Assembly (NCBI GenBank): GCA_007694115.1
Contig: RECJ01000167.1
Span: 1 to 51,705 of the forward strand
Source: Leptolyngbya sp. DLM2.Bin27
GTDB lineage: Bacteria; Cyanobacteriota; Cyanobacteriia; Phormidesmidales; Phormidesmidaceae
Direction of reading: 5' to 3'
DNA: 51,705 bases
Both the position numbers and the translations under genes were made by a program. Shown one piece after another: positions 16,822-25,306 of this stretch; the first letter of the stretch is position 1; each line of letters starts with the position of its first letter. The notes beneath the pieces were generated by a model. It was not told the origin of the DNA, did not search any database, and was given only the letters and a program-made list of their open reading frames with translations.

Positions 16822-17885
16822 CTGCTGAGCCTGACCAAGACCTGCTGCAGCAGGTCTTGGTGCATGCGGGCTCGATCGACCCGCGACTCGATTTGATCGG
16901 GCGATAGCGGGTCACCATTGGCGTAGACCTCAAGCCAGACTCTCGTCAGCAGCTCTGGGGTAGTGGGCCAGCGGTGACTCGCCCCCTGGGGGTTGAGATC
17001 AACCCAGGGCAGGTCTAGATCGGCCATTAGATAGCTAACTTTGGGGTCGTAGCTCAGCCCAAAGCAGCGGCAGCCCTCGGCGGCGGCCATAACTAGCGCA
17101 TGCAGCCGCATCGCAATGGCCATGTCTACGCCGCGAAACAGTCCCTTGAGCTGGCGCGGGTCGCTGAGCGTGTAAATCTGACTAGGCCCCGACAGCCGGG
17201 GCTGAATGTATTCAGCAATGGCCAGATCTTTGACCGGCTGAAAGGGCACCAGCAGCAGGCAGGTCTGGGTGGCGGTTTGAAACGAGGCCAGGGCCTGGGT
17301 AAACTGATCGAGGCGGGCTTCATTTAGCCAGGGATGGGGGCGCAGGGCCACCGCCACTCGGGGGGCAGGCAGTTCCCACAACCCTTCGACCGGGGTTGAG
17401 TCTAAGGCCCACACCGGATCGGGGGCCTGCATACCGGGCACCTGCCAGCGGGCCAGCCAGGCGGCCGAGCCGCTGTCGCGCACGCTAACGCTATCGCAGT
17501 GGCCCAGGGCGTAGCGCCCTATCCCCCGGCTGAGGGGGTGATCGAGGGGGCCGATGCCCTGGGCCCAGGCAATGGTTTTTAACCCCAGCCACTGGGCCAG
17601 CATCAGCAGGCCACCATAGTAAACCGGGTTTTGCAGGCTGGTGGCATCTTGCAGCAGGCTGCCACCGCCTAGAATCAGCACATCGGCCCCCCGCAGGGCC
17701 TTAATCACCGGCCCCAGGGCTTTGCGAGGCACGGCTTCAACCCCGTAGCGCTGGGCGGTTGCGGCCGGGTTGCCCGACAGCACCACGGGGGTTACCGAGG
17801 GGGGCAGCATTTGCAGCAGGGTGGCCAGCAGGGCTTCATCACCACCGTTGCCCAGACCGTAGTAGCCACACAAAACCGCTCGCAT
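16818..17885 (-). CDS. csaB: Polysaccharide pyruvyl transferase CsaB
   Basis: The 355-residue protein begins RAVLCGYYGLGNGGDEALLA, the hallmark N-terminus of CsaB, followed by VLILGGGSLLQDATS, IAWAQGIGPL and a C-terminal MRLHALVMAAAEGCRCFGLSYDPKV-type region (split here over the MRLHALVMAAAEG and LSYDPKV motifs). CsaB adds ketal-linked pyruvate to wall polysaccharide, which in bacteria anchors SLH-domain proteins. ATG 17885 is preferred because AGGTGAG sits six bases before it; a GTG six bases earlier is possible. It is divergent from the DUF2499 gene. Confidence 0.9.
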   Translation of the reverse strand: MRAVLCGYYGLGNGGDEALLATLLQMLPPSVTPVVLSGNPAATAQRYGVEAVPRKALGPVIKALRGADVLILGGGSLLQDATSLQNPVYYGGLLMLAQWLGLKTIAWAQGIGPLDHPLSRGIGRYALGHCDSVSVRDSGSAAWLARWQVPGMQAPDPVWALDSTPVEGLWELPAPRVAVALRPHPWLNEARLDQFTQALASFQTATQTCLLLVPFQPVKDLAIAEYIQPRLSGPSQIYTLSDPRQLKGLFRGVDMAIAMRLHALVMAAAEGCRCFGLSYDPKVSYLMADLDLPWVDLNPQGASHRWPTTPELLTRVWLEVYANGDPLSPDQIESRVDRARMHQDLLQQVLVRLSS

Positions 17886-17976
17886 GCTCACCTATCCCCA
17901 CTAAAATCGCTGGTTAACCGCTATGCGCATCTCACCGACCTCTCTACAATAGAGGCTGTTGTTACCCCTAACCCCC

Positions 17977-18291
17977 ATGCACGCCCTCTCGCTACCCACC
18001 TGGATGATTCACATCTCAAGCGTGCTGGAGTGGATGGCGGCGATGTGGTTTATTTGGCAGTTTGCGGCGGTGACCCAGCGCCGGGCGTGGCGGTGGCTGG
18101 CCATTGGCATGATTCCCGCCCTGGTCAGCGCCATGGCCGCCTGCACCTGGCACTTGTTTGACAATGCCCCTGGCCTCGACTGGTTAGTGACCCTGCAAGC
18201 GGCGATGACCGTAATTGGCAACGGCACCCTCTGCCTAGCCGCCTGGTGGATCTGGCGACAAAGCCAAGGGGCGACGGAAAGCTCGGAGTGA
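17977..18291 (+). CDS. DUF2499 domain membrane protein
   Basis: ATG 17977 gives 104 residues. The N-terminus LSLPTWMIHISSVLEWMAAM and the WFIWQFA, WHLFDN and TVIGNGTLCLAAWWIW segments match DUF2499, a family of cyanobacteria and plastids. Three hydrophobic helices are visible, so it is an integral membrane protein. Function is unknown. It precedes a DUF3593 gene in the same direction; I recall these two families as frequent neighbours in cyanobacteria, which suggests a shared role. A TTG start at 17959 is less likely. Confidence 0.87.
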   Translation: MHALSLPTWMIHISSVLEWMAAMWFIWQFAAVTQRRAWRWLAIGMIPALVSAMAACTWHLFDNAPGLDWLVTLQAAMTVIGNGTLCLAAWWIWRQSQGATESSE

Positions 18292-18422
18292 ACAGCCTAG
18301 AAATATAGGGTGTTTGCGGGGCATTGCTTCGCGAATGCACCCTACAAGCCTAAGATCTCCCGCCACCCCTCACCTATCCACTCACCCACCCCACCGTCAT
18401 CACCCACTCCCCAACTCCCCCC

Positions 18423-18752
18423 ATGCTCGACAAAAACACCCTCTTCGCCATGTCCCTCTTCCCCTACCTGGGGTTTTTGTGGTTCATGACCCGCACAAAA
18501 GCAACCCCCCGACTGGCGCTGATTGGGTTTTACGCGCTGCTGGTGTTTGTGGCCATCACCATTCCGGCGGGGATTTATGCCAAGGTGGGGCTGGGGCAAG
18601 AACTGGCCAATGTGGATTGGCTCCACGGCGGGGCCGAGGCATTTCTAACGCTGTCGAATATTTTGGTGGTGCTGGGGTTTCGCCAGGCGGTGATGCAGCA
18701 GCGGGCGAGGACAGATCTAGCAAGCGGCAGCCCCGCTGCTCAACCCGAGTAA
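18423..18752 (+). CDS. DUF3593 domain membrane protein
   Basis: This 109-residue protein starts LFAMSLFPYLGFLWFMTRT and contains GFYALLVFVAITIPAGIYAK, then DWLHGGAEAFLTLSNILVVL and GFRQA. This matches the DUF3593 family shared by cyanobacteria and plastids. Three membrane helices are visible. Its function is unknown. The pairing with the DUF2499 gene 131 bases upstream is the main clue. The gap between them carries a C-rich tract (18360-18420) of the kind also seen on the opposite strand at 16230 and 30410. Confidence 0.87.
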   Translation: MLDKNTLFAMSLFPYLGFLWFMTRTKATPRLALIGFYALLVFVAITIPAGIYAKVGLGQELANVDWLHGGAEAFLTLSNILVVLGFRQAVMQQRARTDLASGSPAAQPE

Positions 18753-18976
18753 GGCCCAATTAATACCGCATCCGGATTCTATACCCCCAATTCCCCAGCT
18801 GAGATGGGTGGGTTGTGGGACTGCCTTTAGTGGCGGTTGTGAGGAGTGGCATGGGTCTATCTTGAGTGGCGATTGTTACTGTTGGTGACGGGGCAAAATA
18901 CCTTACAGAATCTTCCTCTTGCTTCTCAGTTGCCTGTGTTAGATTGGGCGTAATTTGCTGCTAGAACCTACATCAC

Positions 18977-20275
18977 ATGACATTTGCAAAGCGCGGACTA
19001 ATTCTCGGTGCAACCGCCCTAGCCGTGGCTGCGGTTACCGTAACCGGCGCCGGGATTCACCTATCCCAGAGCAAAGCCTTCTTTCAAGAAAGCCCCAAAG
19101 AGCTAATTGATCAGGTCTGGCAGCTCATTAACCGCAATTTCGTCGATGCCACCTTTAACCAAAACGACTGGGAAGCGGTGCGCACCGAATTCTTGAGCCG
19201 AGACTATACCAACCAGCAAGAAGCCCACGTGGCGGTGCGCGAAATGTTGGAGCGGCTAGAGGATCCCTACACCCGCTTCATGGATCCCGAAGAGTTTCGC
19301 AATATGCAGATTGACACCTCCGGTGAGTTAACCGGGGTGGGTATTCAAATTTCCCAGGACGAAGAAACCAGAGAAATTGTGGTGGTGGCCCCAATTGAAG
19401 ACACCCCCGCCTTTGATGCTGGCATTCGCCCTCGGGACGTGATTTTGGCCATTGACGGTGAGTCGACCGCCGACATGGAACTCAACGACGCGGTGAGCAG
19501 AATTCGCGGCACTGTGGGTTCTGAGGTCTCGCTCACCATTCGCCGGGGCGAGCAAGAGCTAGAGGTGCCCATTGTGCGCGCCCGCATTGAGATTCACCCG
19601 GTGCGCTACAACGTGCAGGCTGGCCCCGAGGGCCAAATCGGCTACATTCGTCTGACTCAGTTCAGCGCCAACGCCGCCACCGAAATGAGTGCAGCCATTG
19701 AGAGCCTGGAAAGCCAGGGCGTCGTCGGCTACATTCTTGACCTGCGCTCTAACCCCGGCGGGTTGCTGTACTCCAGCATTGATATTGCCCGCATGTGGCT
19801 CAATGAAGGCACGATTGTATCGACGGTAAACCGCCAGGGAGTGGTTGACGAAGAGACCGCCAACAGCCGCGCCCTCACCGATAAGCCGTTGGTGGTGCTG
19901 GTAGACGGTGGTTCAGCTAGCGCTAGCGAGATTTTGTCGGGGGCGCTGAGGGACAATGACCGCGCTGTGCTGGTGGGCACCCGCACCTTCGGCAAGGGGC
20001 TGGTGCAGTCGGTGCGTAGCCTGGGCGATGGCTCTGGGGTAGCGATTACCGTGGCTAAATACCTCACCCCTAACGGTACCGACATCAACAAGGCCGGTAT
20101 TGAACCCGATATTTCTGTAGAACTGACCGATGAGCAGCGAGAACAGCTCTCTGTTCAGCGAGATGCCATCGGTACCGATGCCGATCCTCAGTTTGCTGAG
20201 GCGCTGCGGGTGCTAGGAGCAGAAATTCAGGAGGCGCGGGGCGTTAACAATGTGACCTCGGCCCCTTCAAACTAG
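18977..20275 (+). CDS. ctpC: Carboxyl-terminal processing protease, S41 family
   Basis: This 432-residue protein starts with a signal-anchor (LGATALAVAAVTVTGAGIHL). A leading helical region is followed by a PDZ domain around 110-195 (SGELTGVGIQI, GIRPRDVILAIDG). The S41 protease domain has the Ser-Lys dyad Ser315 (GGSASASEIL) and Lys340 (GTRTFGKGLVQ), 25 residues apart as in Tsp and the D1 protease. Cyanobacterial Ctp proteases act in the lumen or periplasm; CtpA matures the D1 protein. The N-terminus resembles what I recall of CtpC rather than CtpA or CtpB, so the paralogue letter is moderately sure. Confidence 0.88.
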   Translation: MTFAKRGLILGATALAVAAVTVTGAGIHLSQSKAFFQESPKELIDQVWQLINRNFVDATFNQNDWEAVRTEFLSRDYTNQQEAHVAVREMLERLEDPYTRFMDPEEFRNMQIDTSGELTGVGIQISQDEETREIVVVAPIEDTPAFDAGIRPRDVILAIDGESTADMELNDAVSRIRGTVGSEVSLTIRRGEQELEVPIVRARIEIHPVRYNVQAGPEGQIGYIRLTQFSANAATEMSAAIESLESQGVVGYILDLRSNPGGLLYSSIDIARMWLNEGTIVSTVNRQGVVDEETANSRALTDKPLVVLVDGGSASASEILSGALRDNDRAVLVGTRTFGKGLVQSVRSLGDGSGVAITVAKYLTPNGTDINKAGIEPDISVELTDEQREQLSVQRDAIGTDADPQFAEALRVLGAEIQEARGVNNVTSAPSN

Positions 20276-20310
20276 TAGTTTGCCAAGCCAACGGTGACCA
20301 GTTGTTGGGG

Positions 20311-20370
20311 GTCGAGGTATACGGTGTACGGTTCAAGGGCGGCGATGAATCGTACGCCGTATACCTCGAC
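20311..20370. repeat. Long inverted repeat after ctpC
   Basis: GTCGAGGTATACGG at 20311-20324 is exactly complementary to 20357-20370. The pairing extends six more bases with one mismatch (TGTACG against CGTACG), leaving a 20-base loop. It sits between the convergent ctpC and DUF1049-type genes and could end transcripts from both sides. A fragment resembling the arm (GGCCGTATACCGGGCACCGT) appears near 21222 after rplI, so it may be a dispersed repeat. Confidence 0.65.
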
Positions 20371-20396
20371 TCGATCTTGGCTTTGCCAGAACCCCA

Positions 20397-20642
20397 CTAG
20401 GGTTCAGGTTGCTGTGGTTTACGACGAGGCCACTTCAGCGGGCTGCCGCCCAGAACCAGCAACACCAGCGCCGCCGCTACCATACCTGCGGCAGCGCCAA
20501 AGGCCAGCAGCACGCCGAAGGGCATCTCAATGGATTGCAGGTTAAACAGGCGAATCGATACGGGGGTAGCATTTTGTACGGCGATAATGGCGATCGCAAT
20601 CACCCAAACAGCGGGCACCATGGCCAGAACCAGTCTAATCAT
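20397..20642 (-). CDS. LapA/DUF1049-like small membrane protein
   Basis: This 81-residue protein has two hydrophobic helices: AMVPAVWVIAIAIIAVQNAT at the N-terminus and FGVLLAFGAAAGMVAAALVL toward the C-terminus. Between them is VSIRLFNLQSIEMP, the pattern of the DUF1049/LapA family (VQN..PV.I.F). It ends with a short basic and proline-rich tail. Such proteins lie in the inner membrane; in E. coli LapA works with LapB in LPS control, but no role is known here. It is divergent from rplI, 92 bases away. Confidence 0.75.
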   Translation of the reverse strand: MIRLVLAMVPAVWVIAIAIIAVQNATPVSIRLFNLQSIEMPFGVLLAFGAAAGMVAAALVLLVLGGSPLKWPRRKPQQPEP

Positions 20643-20734
20643 CGATCAAGCGCCAAGATGGATAGGGGCAGCAGGGGTTGCCAAGGGGCAATTCCTTTGG
20701 GTAGTATAGTCAACTGGGCTATACGAGAAAAATC

Positions 20735-21193
20735 ATGGCAAAACGGGTACAGATAGTTCTTACGGAAGATATTCGCAAGCTGGGCTACAACGGCGACCTG
20801 GTGGAGGTGGCCCCCGGCTACGCACGTAATTATCTTATCCCCAACGGGAAGGCGGTGCGTACCACCCCCGGTGTGCTGAAGCAGGTGGAGCGTCGGCGCG
20901 AGGCGCAAAAGCAGCGGCTGCTAGAGATCAAGCAGGAGGCCGAGGCCACCAAGACCGCCCTGAACACCATCGGCATGTTCACCATCCAAAAGCCCGTGGG
21001 CGAAAACGAGGCGATCTTTGGTACCGTCACCGCCGCCGATGTGGCTGAGGTGATTAAGTCTTTGTCTGGCAAAGACGTTGATCGTCGCGATATCTCGGTG
21101 CCCGACATCAACAAGCTAGGCGAGTACCAGGCTGAGCTAAAGCTGCACCCCGAGGTGACGGCCCTCGTCAACCTGCGAGTCACCGCCGAGTAA
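20735..21193 (+). CDS. rplI: 50S ribosomal protein L9
   Basis: The 152-residue protein has the L9 signature near its N-terminus ([14 protein letters not shown]), a long connecting helix ([20 protein letters not shown]) and the C-terminal domain ending [16 protein letters not shown]. The first residues, [20 protein letters not shown], match cyanobacterial L9 proteins. It is part of the large ribosomal subunit. TATAGT and TATACG hexamers at about 20705-20725 could serve as the -10 box, and a terminator follows at 21322. Confidence 0.95.
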   Translation: MAKRVQIVLTEDIRKLGYNGDLVEVAPGYARNYLIPNGKAVRTTPGVLKQVERRREAQKQRLLEIKQEAEATKTALNTIGMFTIQKPVGENEAIFGTVTAADVAEVIKSLSGKDVDRRDISVPDINKLGEYQAELKLHPEVTALVNLRVTAE

Positions 21194-21321
21194 ATGAGGT
21201 TGAAGTGCAGGGTTCAAAGCGGGCCGTATACCGGGCACCGTAAACCCTACACCCCAGCCCCCTACTCCGATCACAATCGGCTGAGTCGGGTACTAAACCA
21301 CGCCAGATTATAGCGCTGAGC

Positions 21322-21370
21322 AACCTGCCTTTGCGATCTCTCACCGGGGGTCGCTAGGCAGGTTATTTAT
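21322..21370 (+). terminator. Probable terminator after rplI
   Basis: The arms AACCTGCC (21322-21329) and GGCAGGTT (21357-21364) pair perfectly, with a second inner pairing GCGA/TCGC. ATTTATTG follows on the plus strand. It lies about 130 bases after the rplI stop and before the convergent AI-2E-type gene. Confidence 0.7.
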
Positions 21371-21406
21371 TGGGGCATTTTACTCAGCGATTGGGTGGAG
21401 AGGATG

Positions 21407-22453
21407 TCAATGGGGCTGACGCTCTAGAACGTCGTGGATATATAGCTCCTGCACCAAAATCATGCCTACCAGGGCCAGGGGGGTGGCGACTAGCACCCCC
21501 AGCGGGCCAAACAGGATGCCCATGGCCACTACAGCGGTTAGGGTCAGCACTGGCGGCAGGTGGGCGGTCTTCATCTGCACAATCGGGGTTAGCACATTGC
21601 CCTCTAGCTGCTGCACCACCAGGTAAAACACCGCCACGTACAGCGCCTTCATCGGCCCCACCGTGAAGCCCATTAGAATGGCGGGCACCGCCGACAGCAG
21701 TGGCCCGACCACCGGAATAAACTCAAATAGCCCGGTGAGCACCCCCAGGGCCAGCGCCAGGGGCACCCCAAGCAGATGTAGGCCGATGGTGATCACCACA
21801 GCGATCACCACCATCGACACCACTCGCCCCACCAGCCAAGCCTTGAGGCCGTCGATGAGCTGCCGAATCACCTGGTTGGCGCGGCGGCGGCCTCGGGGTG
21901 GCACCAGCCGAATCAGGCCAGCCCGATAGCTGCTGGCATCGACCGCTATAAACAGACTCGTAAACACAATAAAGAGAAGGTTCGCTAAGATGCCAAAGCC
22001 CTCGGTAAAGGTGGCCGTCAGCTGGTTGATGGTGGATTGAATGGTGGGGGTTCTACCTGGCCTGGTCAAGTCGTCTAGGACATCGGGGGAGATGCGATCG
22101 CTCCAGGGGCCCTCGGTCAAGAATGCTCGCAGCTGTTCGTTGGCCCCGTCAATCTGTTCGAGCAGCTGATTAAACTGGGTGGCCACCGCTGGCACCAACA
22201 GCACCATACTGAGCGCCAGCAGGCTGAGTAAAACCATCAGCACGACGCCCAATGACCAAGGATGGCGCATGGGGGTGTAGCGCTGCACCAGACCCGCGCC
22301 AAACCGCAGCACAATGGCCAGCAATACCCCCAGAAACAGCATGAACAGCACATCGATAATGGCCCACAGCAGCAGCACTAGCAGCCCCAATAGCGCAATA
22401 GCTGCCACTATTAGCACTATTCGCTGCAGCTCAGATCCGCTGTTTTTGGCCAT
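21407..22453 (-). CDS. AI-2E family transporter (PerM/TqsA-like)
   Basis: This 348-residue protein has about eight hydrophobic segments in the AI-2E/PerM arrangement. Two or three helices at the N-terminus (IVLIVAAIALLGLLVLLLWA, LFMLFLGVLLAIVLRFGAGL) precede a soluble loop around 90-150. The C-terminal helices carry LGVLTGLFEFIPVVGPLLSA and EGNVLTPIVQMKTAHLPPVL, the family's most conserved motifs. Export of a signal is established only for a few members; many are suggested to be ion or small-molecule exporters. It is divergent from dnaG. Confidence 0.88.
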   Translation of the reverse strand: MAKNSGSELQRIVLIVAAIALLGLLVLLLWAIIDVLFMLFLGVLLAIVLRFGAGLVQRYTPMRHPWSLGVVLMVLLSLLALSMVLLVPAVATQFNQLLEQIDGANEQLRAFLTEGPWSDRISPDVLDDLTRPGRTPTIQSTINQLTATFTEGFGILANLLFIVFTSLFIAVDASSYRAGLIRLVPPRGRRRANQVIRQLIDGLKAWLVGRVVSMVVIAVVITIGLHLLGVPLALALGVLTGLFEFIPVVGPLLSAVPAILMGFTVGPMKALYVAVFYLVVQQLEGNVLTPIVQMKTAHLPPVLTLTAVVAMGILFGPLGVLVATPLALVGMILVQELYIHDVLERQPH

Positions 22454-22697
22454 TATGCTTGCCTGATTGGTTTTATTTTTCTGCCCTGTTGCCCTATTGA
22501 TAGGTTGCGGCGATCGTCTGGGTCAAGCACCGCAGGAAGGATATTACCCCGCTTAGCCCCCGGCTATCGGCCCTGACACGGGGCTTCAGGCCGCCATTGC
22601 TGATCGCAGGAGAACTCCTCTACAATCAGCCCATTCCCCTACATCTGGTGGTTTGCCCCTTGGCGACACCCTAGCGCTCGCCCCCTCGCCCAACCCT

Positions 22698-24641
22698 ATG
22701 GATACCCCTCGACTCCACCCCGACACCATTGAAGCGGTGCGCGATCGCGCCGATATTGTCGATGTGGTTTCCCAGCATGTGGTACTCAAAAAGCAGGGCA
22801 AAGACTTTGTCGGCCTGTGCCCCTTCCACGAAGACAAGTCGCCCAGCTTCAGCGTCAGCCCTGGCAAACAATTTTACTACTGCTTTTCCTGCGGGGCGGG
22901 GGGCAATGCCTTTAAGTTTTTGATGGAGCTGAACAAGCGCTCCTTTGCCGATGTAGTGCTCGATCTGGCCCAGCGCTACCAGGTGCCGGTCACCACCCTA
23001 GAACCGGCCAAACGCCAAGAGCTTCAGCGACAGCTCACCCTGCGGGAGCAGCTCTACGAGATCTTAGCGGTCACCGCCCGGTTCTACGAGCATGCGCTCC
23101 AGCAGATCGATGGGGCCGCCGCCCTGGCCTACCTCTACGGGCGGGGCCTGAAAGATGCCACGATTCAGCAGTTTCAGCTGGGGTTTGCGCCGGGGGGCTG
23201 GCAGACCCTCTACGGCTACCTGGTGGAGCAAAAGCACTACCCAGTCAACCTGGTGGAGCAGGCCGGGCTGATCGTCCCCCGGCAGAAGGGGGACGGGTTC
23301 TACGATCGCTTCCGCGATCGCCTGATGATTCCCATTCGCGATGGCCAGGGTCGGGTGATTGGCTTTGGCGGCCGCGCCCTAGGGGACGAAAAGCCCAAGT
23401 ACCTCAACTCCCCCGATACCGAGCTGTTTGACAAGGGCAAGACCCTCTACGGGCTCGATCTGGCCAAGGGGGCGATCGCCAAAGACGACCGCGCCATCGT
23501 GGTCGAGGGCTACTTCGACGTGATTGCCCTCCACGCCGCCGGGCTAGAAAATGCCGTCGCCGCCCTGGGCACCGCCCTCAACGCCGCCCAGGTGCGCCAA
23601 CTCCTCCGCTACACCGAGTCCAAGCAAATCTTGCTCAACTTCGACGCCGATGCCGCCGGGGTCAAGGCCGCCCAGCGGGCGATCGGCGAAGTCGAAGCCA
23701 TGGCCTACCGGGGCGATGTGCAGCTGCGGGTGCTCAACATTCCCGATGGCAAAGACCCGGATGAATTTTTGCGATCGCACTCCGCCGCCGACTACCGCGA
23801 TCTGATCGCCGCCGCCCCCCTCTGGATCGACTGGCAAATCCACAACCTGATCAGCGGCAAAGACCTGCGCCAGGCCGACCAGTTTCAGCAGACTAGCCAG
23901 GCGGTGGTCAAACTGCTCAGCGACATCGCCAACGCCGACACCCGCACCCACTACGTGCGCTACTGCGCCGAAATTTTCAGCAACGGCGACAGCCGCCTAG
24001 TGCCCCTACTGGCCGAAAACCTGGTCACCCAGGTGCGCCGCCAGCGCCGCAGCACCTCCTCTGAGGCTCCCCAAAAATCGGCCCCCAGCCCGACGCCCAG
24101 TGCCAGCTCCCTAGAACATGCCGAGGCTGCCCTGCTGCGGATCTTTCTCCACGCTGCGGGCTATCGCGACGAGATTTGCCAGGTGCTGGAAGATCGCGAC
24201 TTGCAGTTTAGCTACTCCCACCACCGCGCCCTATGGCGGCAGATGCAGCGGCTGCTGAGCGAGGCCGACCAACCCAGGGCAGACTTGGTCAACCTGCTGC
24301 GCAACCAGCTGGCCGACACTGGCCTAGCCACCACTCCCCTCCAGTCTCTGATGCACCTGAGCGAAAAGACCAAGCGCGACGTGCTCCGCGCCCCGCTGGT
24401 GATTCGCGCCGCCGCCGCCTGCATGGAAAAAAACCTCTGCGAGAAGCGCTATCGCCACTTTCTCGCCCTGTGGGAAAAGACCGACTGCACCACTGCCCCC
24501 GAGCGATCTGCCGAATACCAGCGGCAGATCTACGCCGAAAAGCGCCGCATTGAAGCCCTAGAGAAGGATCGGCAGGTGAGCTTTGAAGACCTAGCCGCCA
24601 TGCCCTGGGTCGGCGAGCAGTACGATTCGCTCGATCGGTAG
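22698..24641 (+). CDS. dnaG: DNA primase
   Basis: ATG 22698 gives 647 residues; a TTG 45 bases upstream is unlikely. The zinc-binding domain has Cys41, His44, Cys62 and Cys65 (LCPFHEDKSPSF, YCFSCGAGGNAF). The RNA polymerase core includes GFAPGGW, the RFRDRLMIPIRDGQGRVIGF segment and GGRALGDEKPKYLNSPDT. The TOPRIM acidic motifs are VEGYFDVIALH and NFDADAAGVKAA. The C-terminal helicase-interacting region is present. It makes RNA primers for replication. It stands alone, without the rpsU or rpoD neighbours seen in other bacteria. Confidence 0.95.
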   Translation: MDTPRLHPDTIEAVRDRADIVDVVSQHVVLKKQGKDFVGLCPFHEDKSPSFSVSPGKQFYYCFSCGAGGNAFKFLMELNKRSFADVVLDLAQRYQVPVTTLEPAKRQELQRQLTLREQLYEILAVTARFYEHALQQIDGAAALAYLYGRGLKDATIQQFQLGFAPGGWQTLYGYLVEQKHYPVNLVEQAGLIVPRQKGDGFYDRFRDRLMIPIRDGQGRVIGFGGRALGDEKPKYLNSPDTELFDKGKTLYGLDLAKGAIAKDDRAIVVEGYFDVIALHAAGLENAVAALGTALNAAQVRQLLRYTESKQILLNFDADAAGVKAAQRAIGEVEAMAYRGDVQLRVLNIPDGKDPDEFLRSHSAADYRDLIAAAPLWIDWQIHNLISGKDLRQADQFQQTSQAVVKLLSDIANADTRTHYVRYCAEIFSNGDSRLVPLLAENLVTQVRRQRRSTSSEAPQKSAPSPTPSASSLEHAEAALLRIFLHAAGYRDEICQVLEDRDLQFSYSHHRALWRQMQRLLSEADQPRADLVNLLRNQLADTGLATTPLQSLMHLSEKTKRDVLRAPLVIRAAAACMEKNLCEKRYRHFLALWEKTDCTTAPERSAEYQRQIYAEKRRIEALEKDRQVSFEDLAAMPWVGEQYDSLDR

Positions 24642-24654
24642 GGCTGGGTTTTAT

Positions 24655-24671
24655 GGTGGGCATTGCCCACC
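24655..24671. repeat. GGTGGGC/GCCCACC hairpin after dnaG
   Basis: GGTGGGC, ATT, GCCCACC form a 7-bp stem 13 bases after the dnaG stop. It belongs to a small palindrome family also found at 26536-26564, 41902-41918 and 51359-51375. Confidence 0.6.
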
Positions 24672-24681
24672 CTACCTCTCT

Positions 24682-25026
24682 TTATGGGTTCAACTCAGCG
24701 GCAGAAAAGACCAGCGTTTCGATAGATTCAAGAGTCAGTTTGCCGCACTCTGGCTTGATTAGACGCTGAATAGTGACGCTGACTTCTGGTGACTCTTGTA
24801 GCCGATCAATGAGGAAGTCTGAATAGTATGTCAGGACTGCATCTCTGGCCTCTTTCTGCTTTTTTCAAACTTGGGCATCCTTCACATCACTCACAACGCC
24901 GATGAAGCGTCCAGACTCTCCGCGAAAATCAAGGGAAAACTTGCCCGCATAAGCATGGAATTTCGGCCTCAGGTTGAGGACGTACCCAAGCTGCCGGTCT
25001 GGTTTGATGCCAAATCCTTTAGCCAT
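24682..25026 (-). pseudogene. Hypothetical protein gene split by an in-frame TGA
   Basis: ATG 25026 opens MAKGFGIKPDRQLGYVLNL, then RPKFHAYAGKFSLDFRGES and FIGVVSDVKDAQV, and reaches TGA at 24865-24867. The same frame then continues for about 60 codons without interruption (KKQKEARDAVLTYYSDFLID, RLQESPEVSVTIQRLIKPEC, LTLESIETLVFSAAELNP) to a TAA at 24682. The two halves read as one protein of about 114 residues, and a Trp codon mutated to TGA would explain the break. I do not recognise the family. Sequencing error or readthrough are alternatives. The gene stands alone between dnaG and the FAD monooxygenase. Confidence 0.65.
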
Positions 25027-25100
25027 GGTGAAACCCTTTAGATTTACATGTTCTCCTGCTAAGCCGATGGGAGCAATTAAATAGAAGCCCCGGTTAGGCT

Positions 25101-25119
25101 GGGCAAACACCGTTTGCCC
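25101..25119. repeat. GGGCAAAC/GTTTGCCC hairpin
   Basis: An 8-bp perfect stem with a 3-base loop, followed by CCTACGC. It is another member of the family with (T)AGGGGC/GCCCC(TA) edges and variable arms. The rest of 25030-25306 holds the upstream region of the FAD monooxygenase gene and no further gene that I can see. Confidence 0.5.
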
Positions 25120-25306
25120 CTACGCAAGCCGCCTATTTAGAATCGGGATTGTACGATTCGGATTTGCTCTAAGAATAGATTTTTATCGTTGGGGGTGCCG
25201 CGCCAGCGGCATGGACGATTGGTGTTACACCGCGATCGCAAGTGTTTAAAGTCGTGCTGTTGAACGTTATCGTGAACAGAGATTCTACTGTGACTTTCAT
25301 TAAAGC

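Noticed and set aside
22653..22697. Earlier TTG start for dnaG
   Set aside because: ATG 22698 matches the usual primase N-terminus; the added residues look non-conserved.
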